Positions 6,986 to 15,093 of a DNA stretch of 36,224 nt are shown here, piece after piece. The stretch is from an uncultured bacterium (GTDB lineage: Bacteria > Bacillota > Clostridia > Oscillospirales > Oscillospiraceae), in the NCBI GenBank assembly GCA_946548895.1, contig CAMNQF010000036.1, forward strand, positions 1 through 36,224. The letters run 5' to 3'. Every line of letters begins with the position of its first letter. The first letter of the stretch is position 1. The position numbers were made by a program, and so were the translations under genes. Below the pieces are notes generated by a model that saw only the letters and a list, made by a program, of their open reading frames with translations, was not told where the DNA came from and did no database searches.

Positions 6986-9107
6986 CCCCTTTGACCCCGT
7001 CCACATTCAGGAGGAAAAGGCCGACCGGGAGGCCCGCCGCCTCCGGCTGCGCTCCAACCTGCTGATTGCCATCTTCTGCGTCCTTCTGGCCGCCTTTGTG
7101 GCCGTGCTCTACCAGGCCCAGATCGTCCAGGGGGACGACTACCTGTCCAACTCCACCGTGCGCAATGTCCAGCCGGAGCAGGTGAACAGCGTCCGCGGGG
7201 AGATTCTGGACCGCTACGGCCGGGTGCTGGTGTCCAACGTGGTGAGCTACAACGTGGAGCTGGACACCACCGCCATGGGGGCGGACCGCAACGCCATTCT
7301 GGACCGGCTGCTCACCATCTGCAAGGAGGAGGGCGTGGAATGGTCGGACAGCCTGCCCATCTCCCAGACCGCCCCCTGGACCTACACGGTGGCCTCTCCC
7401 TTCACCTATCAGGACGAGGACGAGGACGGGGAGCCCGTGACCAGGGACACCCTGCTGGGCCAGCTGGCCAGGCGGAAGCAGTACAAGTGGCTGGAGGACG
7501 GCAAGCCGGTGCCGGACGCCGCCGGGCTGCTGGCGGCCATGTGCGGCACCTTCGGCCTCATCGACGCGGAGGCGGGGGAAGTCCCCTCCCAGCGGGACCG
7601 GGAGCTGGCCGGGGTGCTGTATGAGCTGTACCTGCGCAATACCGGCCTGAACAACAACGTCTACGTGTTCACCCGGGGGGTGGACATCACCTTTATTTCC
7701 AAGGTAAAGGAGAACGCCCTGGCGGGGGTGCGCATTGAGACGGCCACCTCCCGCAAGTATGGCACCAGCTACGCCGCCCACGTGCTGGGCTATACCGGCT
7801 CCATCAACCGGGGCCAGCAGGCGGAGCATTATAAGGAGCTGGGCTATCCCATGAACGCCACCGTGGGCCAGGCCGGGGTGGAGCTGGCCTTTGAGGAGCA
7901 TCTCCATGGGGTCAGCGGCACCCGGCTCATTGAGCGGGACCAGGACGGCAACGTGGTCAGCCAGGAGTGGCGGAAGGAGCCGGAGCCGGGGGACAACGTG
8001 GTGCTCACCCTGGACATCGCCCTCCAGGCGGCCACGGAGGACCTGCTGGCCCAGTACACCGCCCGCCAGGAGGAGCCCAAGCCCATGGCGGCGGCGGTGG
8101 TGGACATGAGCGGCGGGGTGCTGGCCCTGGCCTCCTATCCCAGCTACGACCTGTCCACTTTCCGGGAGAACTACGCCGAGCTGGCCGGGGACCTGGAGCG
8201 CAAGCCCCTGCTGAACCGGGCCACCCAGGGGGTGTACGCCCCCGGCTCCACCTTCAAGATGCTCACCGCCATCGCGGCCCTGGACTCCGGCACCATCACC
8301 ACCCGGGAGCGCATCCAGTGCACCGGCAAATACCGCTTCTACCCCAACCCCGCCGACCAGCCCAACTGCTGGTTGACCTACGGGCACGGGACGGAAAACG
8401 TGACCGACGCCATCAAGGACTCCTGCGACGTCTTTTTCTACGACGTGGGGCGGCGCACCGGCATCGCCACCATCCGGGAGTACGCCCAGAAGTTCGGCCT
8501 GGGGGAGTACACCGGCATTGAGCTGGTGGAGGAGAAGGGCCGGGTGGCCGGCCCGGAGACCTCCGAGGCCCTGGGCGGGTCCTGGTTTGACGGCAGCACC
8601 ATGTACGCCGCCATCGGCCAGGAGAACAACGGCTTCACCCCCCTCCAGCTGGCCAACTATATCGCCACCCTGGTGAACGGCGGCAACCACTACGCCTGCC
8701 ACCTGCTGAAGGAATTCAAGTCTAGCGACTACAGCCAGGTCACCGAAACCTATGAGGCGGTCCCCCTGCACACCGTGGACATTCAGCCGGAGCACCTGGC
8801 CCTCATCAAGCAGGGGATGTACGACCTGTCCAAGACGGCCACCATGGCCCGCTGGTTCGCCCCCCTCCCGGTGGAGGTGGGCTGCAAGACAGGCACCGCG
8901 GAGACCTCCTCCAAGGCGGCCACCACCAACGCCCTGTTCGTGTGCTTCGCCCCCTATGACGACCCCCAGATCGCCCTGTGCCTGGTGGCGGAGGGCGGCG
9001 ACGCCGGAGGCAGCCTGGCGGAGCTGGCGGCGGGGATCCTGTCGCAATACTTCTCCACCGACGGCTCCCTGTCTGCCGTCAGCGGCGAGAACGCGCTCCT
9101 GCGCTGA
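6978..9107 (+). CDS. mrdA: penicillin-binding protein 2 (class B transpeptidase)
   Basis: Membrane-anchored DD-transpeptidase that cross-links peptidoglycan during side-wall elongation. The 709-residue protein has a short cytosolic N-terminus and one membrane helix near residues 27-46. A dimerisation/pedestal domain follows, containing VNSVRGEILDRYGRVL and GYTGSI. The transpeptidase domain has the active-site Ser424-x-x-Lys427 (GSTFKM), the Ser482-Cys-Asp484 triad and Lys637-Thr-Gly. An S-x-D in place of S-x-N is normal for the PBP2/MrdA branch. The ATG at 6978 is preferred over upstream in-frame codons because GGGAGG (6965-6970) lies seven bases before it and the earlier frame is antisense-like sequence within mreD. 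A strong terminator follows directly. Confidence 0.95.
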   Translation: MNNPFDPVHIQEEKADREARRLRLRSNLLIAIFCVLLAAFVAVLYQAQIVQGDDYLSNSTVRNVQPEQVNSVRGEILDRYGRVLVSNVVSYNVELDTTAMGADRNAILDRLLTICKEEGVEWSDSLPISQTAPWTYTVASPFTYQDEDEDGEPVTRDTLLGQLARRKQYKWLEDGKPVPDAAGLLAAMCGTFGLIDAEAGEVPSQRDRELAGVLYELYLRNTGLNNNVYVFTRGVDITFISKVKENALAGVRIETATSRKYGTSYAAHVLGYTGSINRGQQAEHYKELGYPMNATVGQAGVELAFEEHLHGVSGTRLIERDQDGNVVSQEWRKEPEPGDNVVLTLDIALQAATEDLLAQYTARQEEPKPMAAAVVDMSGGVLALASYPSYDLSTFRENYAELAGDLERKPLLNRATQGVYAPGSTFKMLTAIAALDSGTITTRERIQCTGKYRFYPNPADQPNCWLTYGHGTENVTDAIKDSCDVFFYDVGRRTGIATIREYAQKFGLGEYTGIELVEEKGRVAGPETSEALGGSWFDGSTMYAAIGQENNGFTPLQLANYIATLVNGGNHYACHLLKEFKSSDYSQVTETYEAVPLHTVDIQPEHLALIKQGMYDLSKTATMARWFAPLPVEVGCKTGTAETSSKAATTNALFVCFAPYDDPQIALCLVAEGGDAGGSLAELAAGILSQYFSTDGSLSAVSGENALLR

Positions 9108-9112
9108 AGCGG

Positions 9113-9159
9113 CGCCGGGCCCATTTCGGAACAATGTTCCGGGATGGGTCCGGCGTTTT
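9113..9159 (+). terminator. intrinsic terminator after mrdA
   Basis: A long hairpin starts with CGCCGGGC just after the mrdA stop and closes with the complementary GTCCGGCG (ending 9155), with a five-base loop near 9134 and a few internal mismatches. TTTT (9156-9159) follows. It ends the miaB-mreD-mrdA unit. Confidence 0.85.
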
Positions 9160-9401
9160 CTTCCGCATAATCATTTTTGGCAAAAGCACCAAGATTGAAA
9201 AAATCGAAAACCGATGCTCCCCTCCCGCATCCTGCATTCCTGATTTTGGAAAACCCTTGCGCCCCAGGACTTCCACAACTTCCACACAAACTTCCACACC
9301 CTTGTGCAAGGTTGCACGGCGGAATTCTTGCATTGGGCGGTTTACATAAAGGATTTCCGCCGGATTTCTTCGGTTAAATCCACGATTTTATCCGCCGGGG
9401 C
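9160..9401. other. gene-free stretch with three short direct repeats
   Basis: Between the convergent mrdA and transketolase terminators there is no credible gene. It contains three head-to-tail copies of ACTTCCACA at 9269-9277, 9278-9286 and 9290-9298, followed by a small inverted repeat of TGCA type (9302-9317). The rest is moderately A+T-rich with no recognisable promoter, RNA or coding signal. Confidence 0.5.
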
Positions 9402-9437
9402 AAAAAAATCCGTCCAAGGGCTTGACAAACCCTGGAC
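9402..9437 (-). terminator. intrinsic terminator of the galM-transketolase operon
   Basis: On the minus strand GTCCAGGG (9437-9430) pairs with CCCTTGGAC (9420-9412) around a nine-base loop. A run of seven T residues follows (9408-9402). It lies about 45 bases after the transketolase C-subunit stop. A second GC stem at 9454-9474, without T residues, precedes it. Confidence 0.85.
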
Positions 9438-9481
9438 GTCGGTATGCAACAGGCCCCGGCCGTTTGGCCGGGACCCGGTGG

Positions 9482-10426
9482 TCATTGTTTTGTGAATTCT
9501 TCCGCCACCTTGGCGATGTTGGCGGCACACAGGCCGAACTCCTCCAGCAGCGCCGCCGCCGGGCCGGAGTGGCCGAACACGTCGTTGATGCCGATGCGGC
9601 GCACAGGGGTGGGACACTTCTCGCAGAGCAGGGCGCACACCGCCTCTCCCAGGCCGCCGATGACGGAGTGCTCCTCGCAGGTGACGATCCTGCCGCACTC
9701 TTCCGCCGCCTTGAGCACCAGCTCTCCGTCCAGGGGCTTGATGGTGGCCATGTTGATGATCCGGGCGGATACGCCCCGGTCCGCCAGCAGCTTTCCGGCC
9801 TCCACGGCCTCGGCCACCAGCAGGCCGTTGGCGATGATGGCCACGTCCGTGCCGTCCCGCATGACCTCGCCCTTCCCGATCTCAAAGCGGAAGCTCTCCC
9901 CGTCGTGGAACACGGGCACCGGGGAGCGGCCGAAGCGCATATACACCGGCCCCTCGTGCTCATAAGCGGCCTTGACCATGGCCTTGGCCTCCACCGCGTC
10001 GGCGGGGGACATGACCACCATGCCGGGGATGGAGCGCATGAGGGCGAAGTCCTCCAGGCACTGGTGGGAGGCGCCGTCCTCGCCCACGGAGATGCCGCCG
10101 TGGGAGGCGCCGATCTTCACGTTGAGGCCGGTGTAGCCGATGGAGTTGCGCACTTGCTCATAGGCCCGGCCGGCGGCGAACATGGCAAAGGAGGAGGCAA
10201 AGGCCGTCATGCCCATGGAGGCGGCCCCGGCGGCGGCGGCCATCATGTTGGCCTCGGCGATGCCGCAGTTGAAGTGCCGGTTGGGGAAGGCCTTGCCGAA
10301 CACCCCGGTCTGGGTGGAGCCCGCCAGGTCCGCGTCGAACACCACGATGTCCTCATGGGCCTGGCCCAGCTCCCGCAGGGCCTCGCCGTACCCGGTCCGG
10401 GTGGCGATTTTTTTCACGTCCGCCAT
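9482..10426 (-). CDS. transketolase, C-terminal subunit
   Basis: Second half of a split transketolase, holding the pyrimidine-binding and C-terminal domains, which pairs with the N-terminal subunit to move two-carbon ketol units between sugar phosphates in the non-oxidative pentose phosphate pathway. The 314-residue product has FNCGIAEANMMAAAAG, with the glutamate that activates thiamine diphosphate, then GASHGGISVGEDGASHQ and the C-terminal domain around TCEEHSVIGGLGEAV. The ATG at 10426 directly follows the TAA of the N-terminal subunit, with GGAGG nine bases upstream. Close relatives also include 1-deoxyxylulose-5-phosphate synthase-like proteins, but the two-gene layout is the standard split transketolase of Clostridia. 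Confidence 0.93.
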   Translation of the reverse strand: MADVKKIATRTGYGEALRELGQAHEDIVVFDADLAGSTQTGVFGKAFPNRHFNCGIAEANMMAAAAGAASMGMTAFASSFAMFAAGRAYEQVRNSIGYTGLNVKIGASHGGISVGEDGASHQCLEDFALMRSIPGMVVMSPADAVEAKAMVKAAYEHEGPVYMRFGRSPVPVFHDGESFRFEIGKGEVMRDGTDVAIIANGLLVAEAVEAGKLLADRGVSARIINMATIKPLDGELVLKAAEECGRIVTCEEHSVIGGLGEAVCALLCEKCPTPVRRIGINDVFGHSGPAAALLEEFGLCAANIAKVAEEFTKQ

Positions 10427-11272
10427 TTACACCGCCTCCAGTCTCGCCAGCTGGGCGTTGAGCTCGTTCAGCGCGAGTTCCGCCTGCTCGTCGTTGGGGG
10501 CCTTGCCGTGCCAGCCCACCTGGTTTTCCATAAAACTGACCCCTTTGCCCTTGACGGTCTTCATGATGATGGCGAAGGGCCGGCCCTTCACGGCCCTGGC
10601 CTGGGCGAAGGCCCCCTCCAGGGCGTCGTAGTCGTGGCCGTCGATCTCCGCCGTCTCCCAGCCGAAGGCCCGCAGCTTCTCGCCGATGGGGTAGGGGCTC
10701 ATGACCTGGTCCACCGGCCCGTCGATCTGGAGGCCGTTGTTGTCGATGACGGCGCACAGGTTGTCCAGCTTGTAGTGGTGGGCGAACATGAAGGCCTCCC
10801 ACACCTGGCCCTCCTGGATCTCGCCGTCCCCCAGCAGGGCGTACACCCGGCAGGGGTTGTTCTGGAGCTTGGCGGCCAGGGCCATGCCGCAGGCGGCGGA
10901 GATGCCCTGGCCCAGGGAGCCGGTGGACATATCCACGCCGGGGATGGACTTCATATCCGGGTGGCCCTGGAGGTAGCTGCCGATGTGGCGCAGGGTTTTC
11001 AGGTCCTCCCAGGGGAAGAACCCCCGGAGGGCCAGGGCGGCGTACAGCCCGGGGGCGCAGTGGCCCTTGGACAGGACGAAGCGGTCCCGGTCCGGCTTGC
11101 GGGGGTCCCCGGGGTCCACGTTCAGCTCTTTGAAATAGAGGTAGGCAAACAGCTCGGCGGCGGACAGGCTCCCGCCGGGGTGGCCCGCCTTGGCGGCGTG
11201 GGTGGACTCAATGATGCCGATGCGCACCTTGCAGGCGTTGACCATCAGCGCCTTTTTTTCGTTGTCAGTCAT
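10427..11272 (-). CDS. transketolase, N-terminal subunit
   Basis: Thiamine-diphosphate-binding half of the split transketolase. The 281-residue product shows AGHPGGSLSAAELFAYLYF, the LSKGHCAPGLYAAL histidine region, the GSLGQGISAACGMA stretch, and the diphosphate/metal motif starting GDGEIQEGQVWEAF and ending in IDNN. Two adjacent ATG codons (11275 and 11272) are possible; 11272 is preferred because AGAAGG then lies six bases upstream. The start region overlaps the galM stop by several bases, so galM, this gene and the C-subunit form one translationally coupled unit read from the promoter upstream of galM. Confidence 0.94.
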   Translation of the reverse strand: MTDNEKKALMVNACKVRIGIIESTHAAKAGHPGGSLSAAELFAYLYFKELNVDPGDPRKPDRDRFVLSKGHCAPGLYAALALRGFFPWEDLKTLRHIGSYLQGHPDMKSIPGVDMSTGSLGQGISAACGMALAAKLQNNPCRVYALLGDGEIQEGQVWEAFMFAHHYKLDNLCAVIDNNGLQIDGPVDQVMSPYPIGEKLRAFGWETAEIDGHDYDALEGAFAQARAVKGRPFAIIMKTVKGKGVSFMENQVGWHGKAPNDEQAELALNELNAQLARLEAV

Positions 11273-12491
11273 CATATTCCTTCTTTCTTTGCCAGATAGG
11301 GGGGACGATGGGCCGGAGCACCCACCGGTCGTGGAAATGTTCCAGGACCTCCTCCGGCTCGCAGATGCTGAAGGAGAACGTGGTGCTCCTGTTGAAGCCC
11401 CGCTTCCCGGAGCCGTCCACCACGCAGGACACAAGACCGGGGCAGGACGCGCCGGGGGGCCAGGGGGAGAACTCCGGCCGGTTGGGGGAATCGGGGAAGT
11501 GCTGGGTCTCCAGGCAGAAGCCGTGGCGGTTGCCGTACACCGCGCCCCCCTTGCCCCTGGGGCAGCCGTCCAGGAAATTGCCCGTATAGAACTGCACCCC
11601 CGGCATATTGCTGGATACCGTCATGCGGATGCCCGTCCTGGGGGACCACGCGTGGGCGGCGAGGCTGTTCGGGCTCCTGAGTCCGCCATGGGTGGGGTTC
11701 AGCACCCAGTTGTGGTCGTAGCCCCCCGCCAGGACCAGCTGCTCAAAGCCGTCGCCGATGCGGGCCCCGATAGGCGTCCCGACGCGGCAGATATCAATAT
11801 CCTCCCGCAGGTCCATGGGGGTGCCCTCCACCGGGGCGACCTCCCCGGTGGGGATGGAGCCGGGGCCGACGGGCGTATAGTAGTCGGCGTACAGCAGGAT
11901 ATGCTGGTCCTCCACGCTGCCGCTGTCGTGGCCGGAGAGGTTGAAGTAGCTGTGGTTGGTGACGTTGCAGATGGTGTCCTTGTCGCTGCTGTGGCTGTAG
12001 TCGATCACCAGGTCCCCGCCGCGCAGCATATAGGTCACCTCCGTCTTCAGCGTACCGGGGTAGCCCTCCTCCCCGTCGGGGCTGACCAGGGAGAGGCTGA
12101 CATAGTGCTCCCCCAGCCCCTCCACCGTCCACACCCGCTTGTCGAAGCCCACGTTCCCGCCGTGGAGGTGGTTGGGCCCCTCGTTGGCGGCCAGCCGGTA
12201 CTCCACGCCGTTCAAAGTGAACTTCGCCCCGCCGATGCGGTTGGCGTACCGGCCCACAATGGCGCCCATATATTTATCCTGGGCCATGTAGTCCTCCAGG
12301 GTGTCGAAGCCCAGCACCACGTCCACCGGGTTCCCTTTGACGTCGGGGACCTCCAGGGAGCGTACCGCGCCGCCATAGGTGATGATCTTGCACGTCATGT
12401 CCTCGCCCAGGATGCTTTTCCCCCGCAGGGTGATCTCCTCCACGGGCGTCCCGTCGGGCATATGGCCGAAGATCCGTCTGTTATCCTCCAT
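11265..12491 (-). CDS. galM: aldose 1-epimerase with an unusual C-terminus
   Basis: Mutarotase interconverting alpha and beta anomers of galactose or glucose. Core features are clear: ITYGGAVRSLEVPD, the GRYANRIGGAKFTLNG loop, the first catalytic histidine in NHLHGG, the second in NVTNHSYFNLSGH, and the catalytic glutamate in CLETQHFPDSPNRPEF. Family members end about 20 residues after that last motif. Here the expected final strand is not recognisable. The frame instead runs on for about 62 residues to reach 408 in total, with high GC at third positions, including STTFSFSICEPEEVLEHFHD. I found no clean canonical ending in the other frames. ATG at 12491 has AGGAGG (12498-12503) upstream. Its stop overlaps the transketolase start. 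Confidence 0.92.
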   Translation of the reverse strand: MEDNRRIFGHMPDGTPVEEITLRGKSILGEDMTCKIITYGGAVRSLEVPDVKGNPVDVVLGFDTLEDYMAQDKYMGAIVGRYANRIGGAKFTLNGVEYRLAANEGPNHLHGGNVGFDKRVWTVEGLGEHYVSLSLVSPDGEEGYPGTLKTEVTYMLRGGDLVIDYSHSSDKDTICNVTNHSYFNLSGHDSGSVEDQHILLYADYYTPVGPGSIPTGEVAPVEGTPMDLREDIDICRVGTPIGARIGDGFEQLVLAGGYDHNWVLNPTHGGLRSPNSLAAHAWSPRTGIRMTVSSNMPGVQFYTGNFLDGCPRGKGGAVYGNRHGFCLETQHFPDSPNRPEFSPWPPGASCPGLVSCVVDGSGKRGFNRSTTFSFSICEPEEVLEHFHDRWVLRPIVPPIWQRKKEYDD

Positions 12492-12550
12492 GCTCCGCCT
12501 CCTCGCGCGCGGCCGGGCGGGCCCGGCCCGTTGTGGTCATGTTGTATTTT

Positions 12551-12579
12551 AGTATACCACGCCCAGCCGCCGAAAACAA
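12551..12579 (-). promoter_or_regulatory. promoter of galM-transketolase operon
   Basis: Minus-strand -10 TATACT (12556-12551) and a weaker -35 TTGTTT (12579-12574) are 17 bases apart, about 60 bases before the galM start. The divergent DUF1538 promoter begins about 70 bases away. Confidence 0.6.
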
Positions 12580-12646
12580 CCGCAATCCGTATTTTTCTGC
12601 CTGTTTTGTCGAATTGTAAACAGTTCTAAAAATTTACCGTTTTCTG

Positions 12647-12675
12647 TTGGCAATCTTTCAAAATTTTGATATACT
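12647..12675 (+). promoter_or_regulatory. sigma-A-type promoter of the DUF1538 gene
   Basis: TTGGCA (12647-12652) and TATACT (12670-12675) are exactly 17 bases apart, each with five of six consensus bases. A small GGCGG/CCGCC hairpin (12699-12713) lies in the short leader that follows. Confidence 0.75.
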
Positions 12676-12722
12676 ACTGAGCCATAAGGATTAAACTGGC
12701 GGATTGTCCGCCGGCGGGAAGG

Positions 12723-14267
12723 ATGGTGGCCCAGGTGCGGGGATCGCTGCCGAAACTGAAGGAGAAACTGCTGGAAGCGCTGAAGGCGGTGCTGCCCATC
12801 GTGGGCATCGTGCTGGCGCTGTGCTTCAGCGTGGCCCCCATCTCGGGCAGCATCCTGCTGTGCTTCCTGCTGGGGGCGGCCATGATCATCGTGGGCGTGA
12901 TGTTCTTCACCCTGGGGGCGGAGGCCAGCATGACCCCCATGGGGGAGCGGGTAGGCGCCGCCGTCACCCGCAGCCGGAGCCTGCCCCTCATCATCGGCAT
13001 GGGCTTCCTGCTGGGCGTGCTCATCACCATCTCGGAGCCGGACCTCCAGGTGCTGGCGGGCCAGGTGCCCGCCGTGCCCGGCATGACGCTGATCCTGTCG
13101 GTGGCGGCGGGGGTGGGGGTGTTCCTGGTGCTGGCCCTGCTGCGTATGCTGCTGGGCGTGCCCCTGGCGCCCATGCTGGTGTTTTTTTACGCCGTGGTAT
13201 TCGCGCTGGCCCTGTTCGTCCCCCCGGACTTTCTGGCGGTGGCCTTTGACTCCGGCGGCGTCACCACCGGGCCCATGACGGTGCCCTTCATCATGGCCCT
13301 GGGCGTGGGCATCTCCGCCATCCGCAGCGACCGCCGGGCCGCCGCGGACAGCTTCGGCCTGGTGTCGCTGTGCTCCATCGGCCCCATCCTGGCGGTACTG
13401 GTGCTGGGGATGATCTTCCGGCCGGAGGACGGGGCGTACACGCCCCCGGTGCTGCCGGAGATTGCCGACTCCGTGGAGCTGTGGGCGCTGTTCCGCAGCG
13501 GCCTGCCCACCTACATGAGGGAGATCGCGGTATCCCTGCTGCCCATCACGGCGCTGTTCGGCATTTTCCAAGTGGCGGCTTTAAAGCTGTCCGCCCGGAC
13601 GCTGAAGAAGATCGGGGTAGGGCTGGCGTACACCTATGTGGGGCTGGTGCTGTTTCTCACCGGGGCCAACGTGGGCTTCATGCCCGCGGGCAATTACTTA
13701 GGCCAGGTGATGGCCGGCCTGCCCTACCGCTGGATCGTGGTGCCGGTGGGCATGGCCATCGGCTATTTCATCGTCAAGGCGGAGCCCGCCGTCTACGTGC
13801 TGAACAAGCAGGTGGAGGAGATCACCGACGGGGCCATATCCTCCGCCGCCATGGGGGCGGCCCTGTCCCTGGGCGTGGCCGCGTCCATCGGGCTGGCCAT
13901 GGCCCGGGTGCTCACCGGGATATCCATTTTGTGGTTTCTCATCCCCGGGTACGCCATTGCCATCGCGCTGTCCTTCTTTGTGCCCAAGATCTTCACCGCC
14001 ATCGCTTTCGACTCCGGCGGCGTGGCATCCGGCCCCATGACCGCCGCCTTTCTGCTGCCCTTTGCCCAGGGCGCCTGCGCGGCGGTGGGGGGGAACATCG
14101 TCACCGACGCCTTCGGGGTGGTGGCCATGGTGGCCATGACCCCGCTGATCGCCATCCAGGTGCTGGGCCTGGTCTACCAGCTCCGCCAGAGCTCCGCCGC
14201 CAAGGCCCAGCGGGCCGCCGCGCCGGCTTTCGACGGCCTGGACGACGACGCCATTATTGAGCTGTAA
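12723..14267 (+). CDS. DUF1538 family membrane protein (tandem repeat)
   Basis: Polytopic membrane protein of unknown transport or channel function. The 514-residue product contains two homologous halves of about 230 residues, each with several helices and the family signature FDSGGVTTGPMTVPF in the first half and FDSGGVASGPMTAAF in the second. Both sit just after an F(V/F)PxxF segment, as expected from an internal duplication. A short acidic tail (DGLDDDAIIEL) follows. The start at 12723 is uncertain: the only purine-rich site, GGGAAGG, abuts it, so a GTG a few codons in could be used. The next gene encodes a tandem P-II protein. DUF1538 and P-II genes are neighbours in other Firmicutes, which suggests P-II control of this membrane protein. 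Confidence 0.85.
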   Translation: MVAQVRGSLPKLKEKLLEALKAVLPIVGIVLALCFSVAPISGSILLCFLLGAAMIIVGVMFFTLGAEASMTPMGERVGAAVTRSRSLPLIIGMGFLLGVLITISEPDLQVLAGQVPAVPGMTLILSVAAGVGVFLVLALLRMLLGVPLAPMLVFFYAVVFALALFVPPDFLAVAFDSGGVTTGPMTVPFIMALGVGISAIRSDRRAAADSFGLVSLCSIGPILAVLVLGMIFRPEDGAYTPPVLPEIADSVELWALFRSGLPTYMREIAVSLLPITALFGIFQVAALKLSARTLKKIGVGLAYTYVGLVLFLTGANVGFMPAGNYLGQVMAGLPYRWIVVPVGMAIGYFIVKAEPAVYVLNKQVEEITDGAISSAAMGAALSLGVAASIGLAMARVLTGISILWFLIPGYAIAIALSFFVPKIFTAIAFDSGGVASGPMTAAFLLPFAQGACAAVGGNIVTDAFGVVAMVAMTPLIAIQVLGLVYQLRQSSAAKAQRAAAPAFDGLDDDAIIEL

Positions 14268-14286
14268 CCGCCGGGTATTGTTGTTC

Positions 14287-14330
14287 ATTCTTTTTCTTGA
14301 ACGAAAAAGAATCAAAAAGAACTTGAATCC
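14287..14330. repeat. hairpin-plus-tail element, copy 1
   Basis: ATTCTTTTTC (14287-14296) pairs perfectly with GAAAAAGAAT (14303-14312) around TTGAAC. A tail CAAAAAGAACTTGA follows. A matching element occurs after the serpin gene at 22353. The tail can pair with the same CTTTTT arm, so two folds compete. A-rich rather than T-rich sequence follows the stem on the plus strand, so it is not a standard terminator in that direction. Confidence 0.5.
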
Positions 14331-14389
14331 GCGGGCAAACCGTATTGCAACGTATCCACACGGCAGCCGAAGTGGGGAGAAGACGTTTT

Positions 14390-15091
14390 ATGAATGAATT
14401 ATATCTCATGATCGCCATCGCGCCCCGGGGCTCTGCCCGGCAGTTCCTGGCCCTGTTCGCGCGCCACAATGTGGCCGTCACCCTGAGCACTCTGGGCCAG
14501 GGGACGGCGGGCAGCCAGCTGCTGGACTACTTCGGGCTGGAAAAATCGGAGAAGGTGGTCACCTTTTCGGTGGTCACCCGGTCCTCCTGGCGGGCGGTGA
14601 AATCCGCCATGCAGAAGGAGCTGCGCATCGACGTGCCCGGCACGGGCATCGCCTTTATCGTCCCGTTGAGCAGCATCGGGGGAAAAAAGCCCCTGGCCTT
14701 CCTCACCGACGGCCAGGATTTTGAAGCAGGGGAGGAGAGCGCCTTGAGGGGCACCAAATACGAGCTGCTGGTGGTCATCGCCAACCAGGGCCACACCGAG
14801 CTGATTATGGACGCCGCCCGGGAGGAGCAGGCGGGGGGCGGCACCGTCCTCCACGCCAAGGGTACCGGCATGGAGAAGGCGGAGAAATTTCTGGGCTTCT
14901 CCCTGGTGAACGAGAAGGAGATGGTGTTCATCGTGGTGAAAACCGCCACCAAGAACCGCATCATGCGGGCCATCATGGACAAGGCGGGGATGAACACCGA
15001 CGCCAAGTCCATCGTGTTCTCCCTGCCGGTCACGGGCACCGCCGGAATGCGGCTTCTGGAGCTGGCCGGGGACGAGACGGACGGGGACTGA
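14390..15091 (+). CDS. tandem P-II-like regulatory protein
   Basis: Soluble protein made of two P-II-like (GlnB-type ferredoxin-fold) domains, roughly residues 1-108 and 118-233. Each starts with a hydrophobic strand (ELYLMIAIAPRGSARQFLA and KYELLVVIANQGHTELIMD). Each has a glycine-rich segment where P-II proteins carry the T-loop (LGQGTAGSQLLDYFGL and LHAKGTGMEKAEKFLGF), followed by a KE(M)V..F.VV strand. Classical P-II proteins bind ATP/ADP and 2-oxoglutarate and control membrane transporters. The T-loop here is short and lacks the uridylylated tyrosine context. ATG at 14390 follows GGGGAG by about ten bases. It lies downstream of the DUF1538 membrane protein and opens a seven-gene plus-strand run. 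Confidence 0.8.
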   Translation: MNELYLMIAIAPRGSARQFLALFARHNVAVTLSTLGQGTAGSQLLDYFGLEKSEKVVTFSVVTRSSWRAVKSAMQKELRIDVPGTGIAFIVPLSSIGGKKPLAFLTDGQDFEAGEESALRGTKYELLVVIANQGHTELIMDAAREEQAGGGTVLHAKGTGMEKAEKFLGFSLVNEKEMVFIVVKTATKNRIMRAIMDKAGMNTDAKSIVFSLPVTGTAGMRLLELAGDETDGD

Positions 15092-15093
15092 CC

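Noticed and set aside
6918-9134. Long open frame on the minus strand opposite PBP2
   Set aside because: It has the composition of an antisense shadow (HLVGQ-rich); the plus-strand PBP2 has all its catalytic motifs.
9422-9450. TTGACA on the plus strand as a possible -35 box
   Set aside because: No acceptable -10 at 16-18 bases, and the bases form the loop and stem of the transketolase terminator on the other strand.
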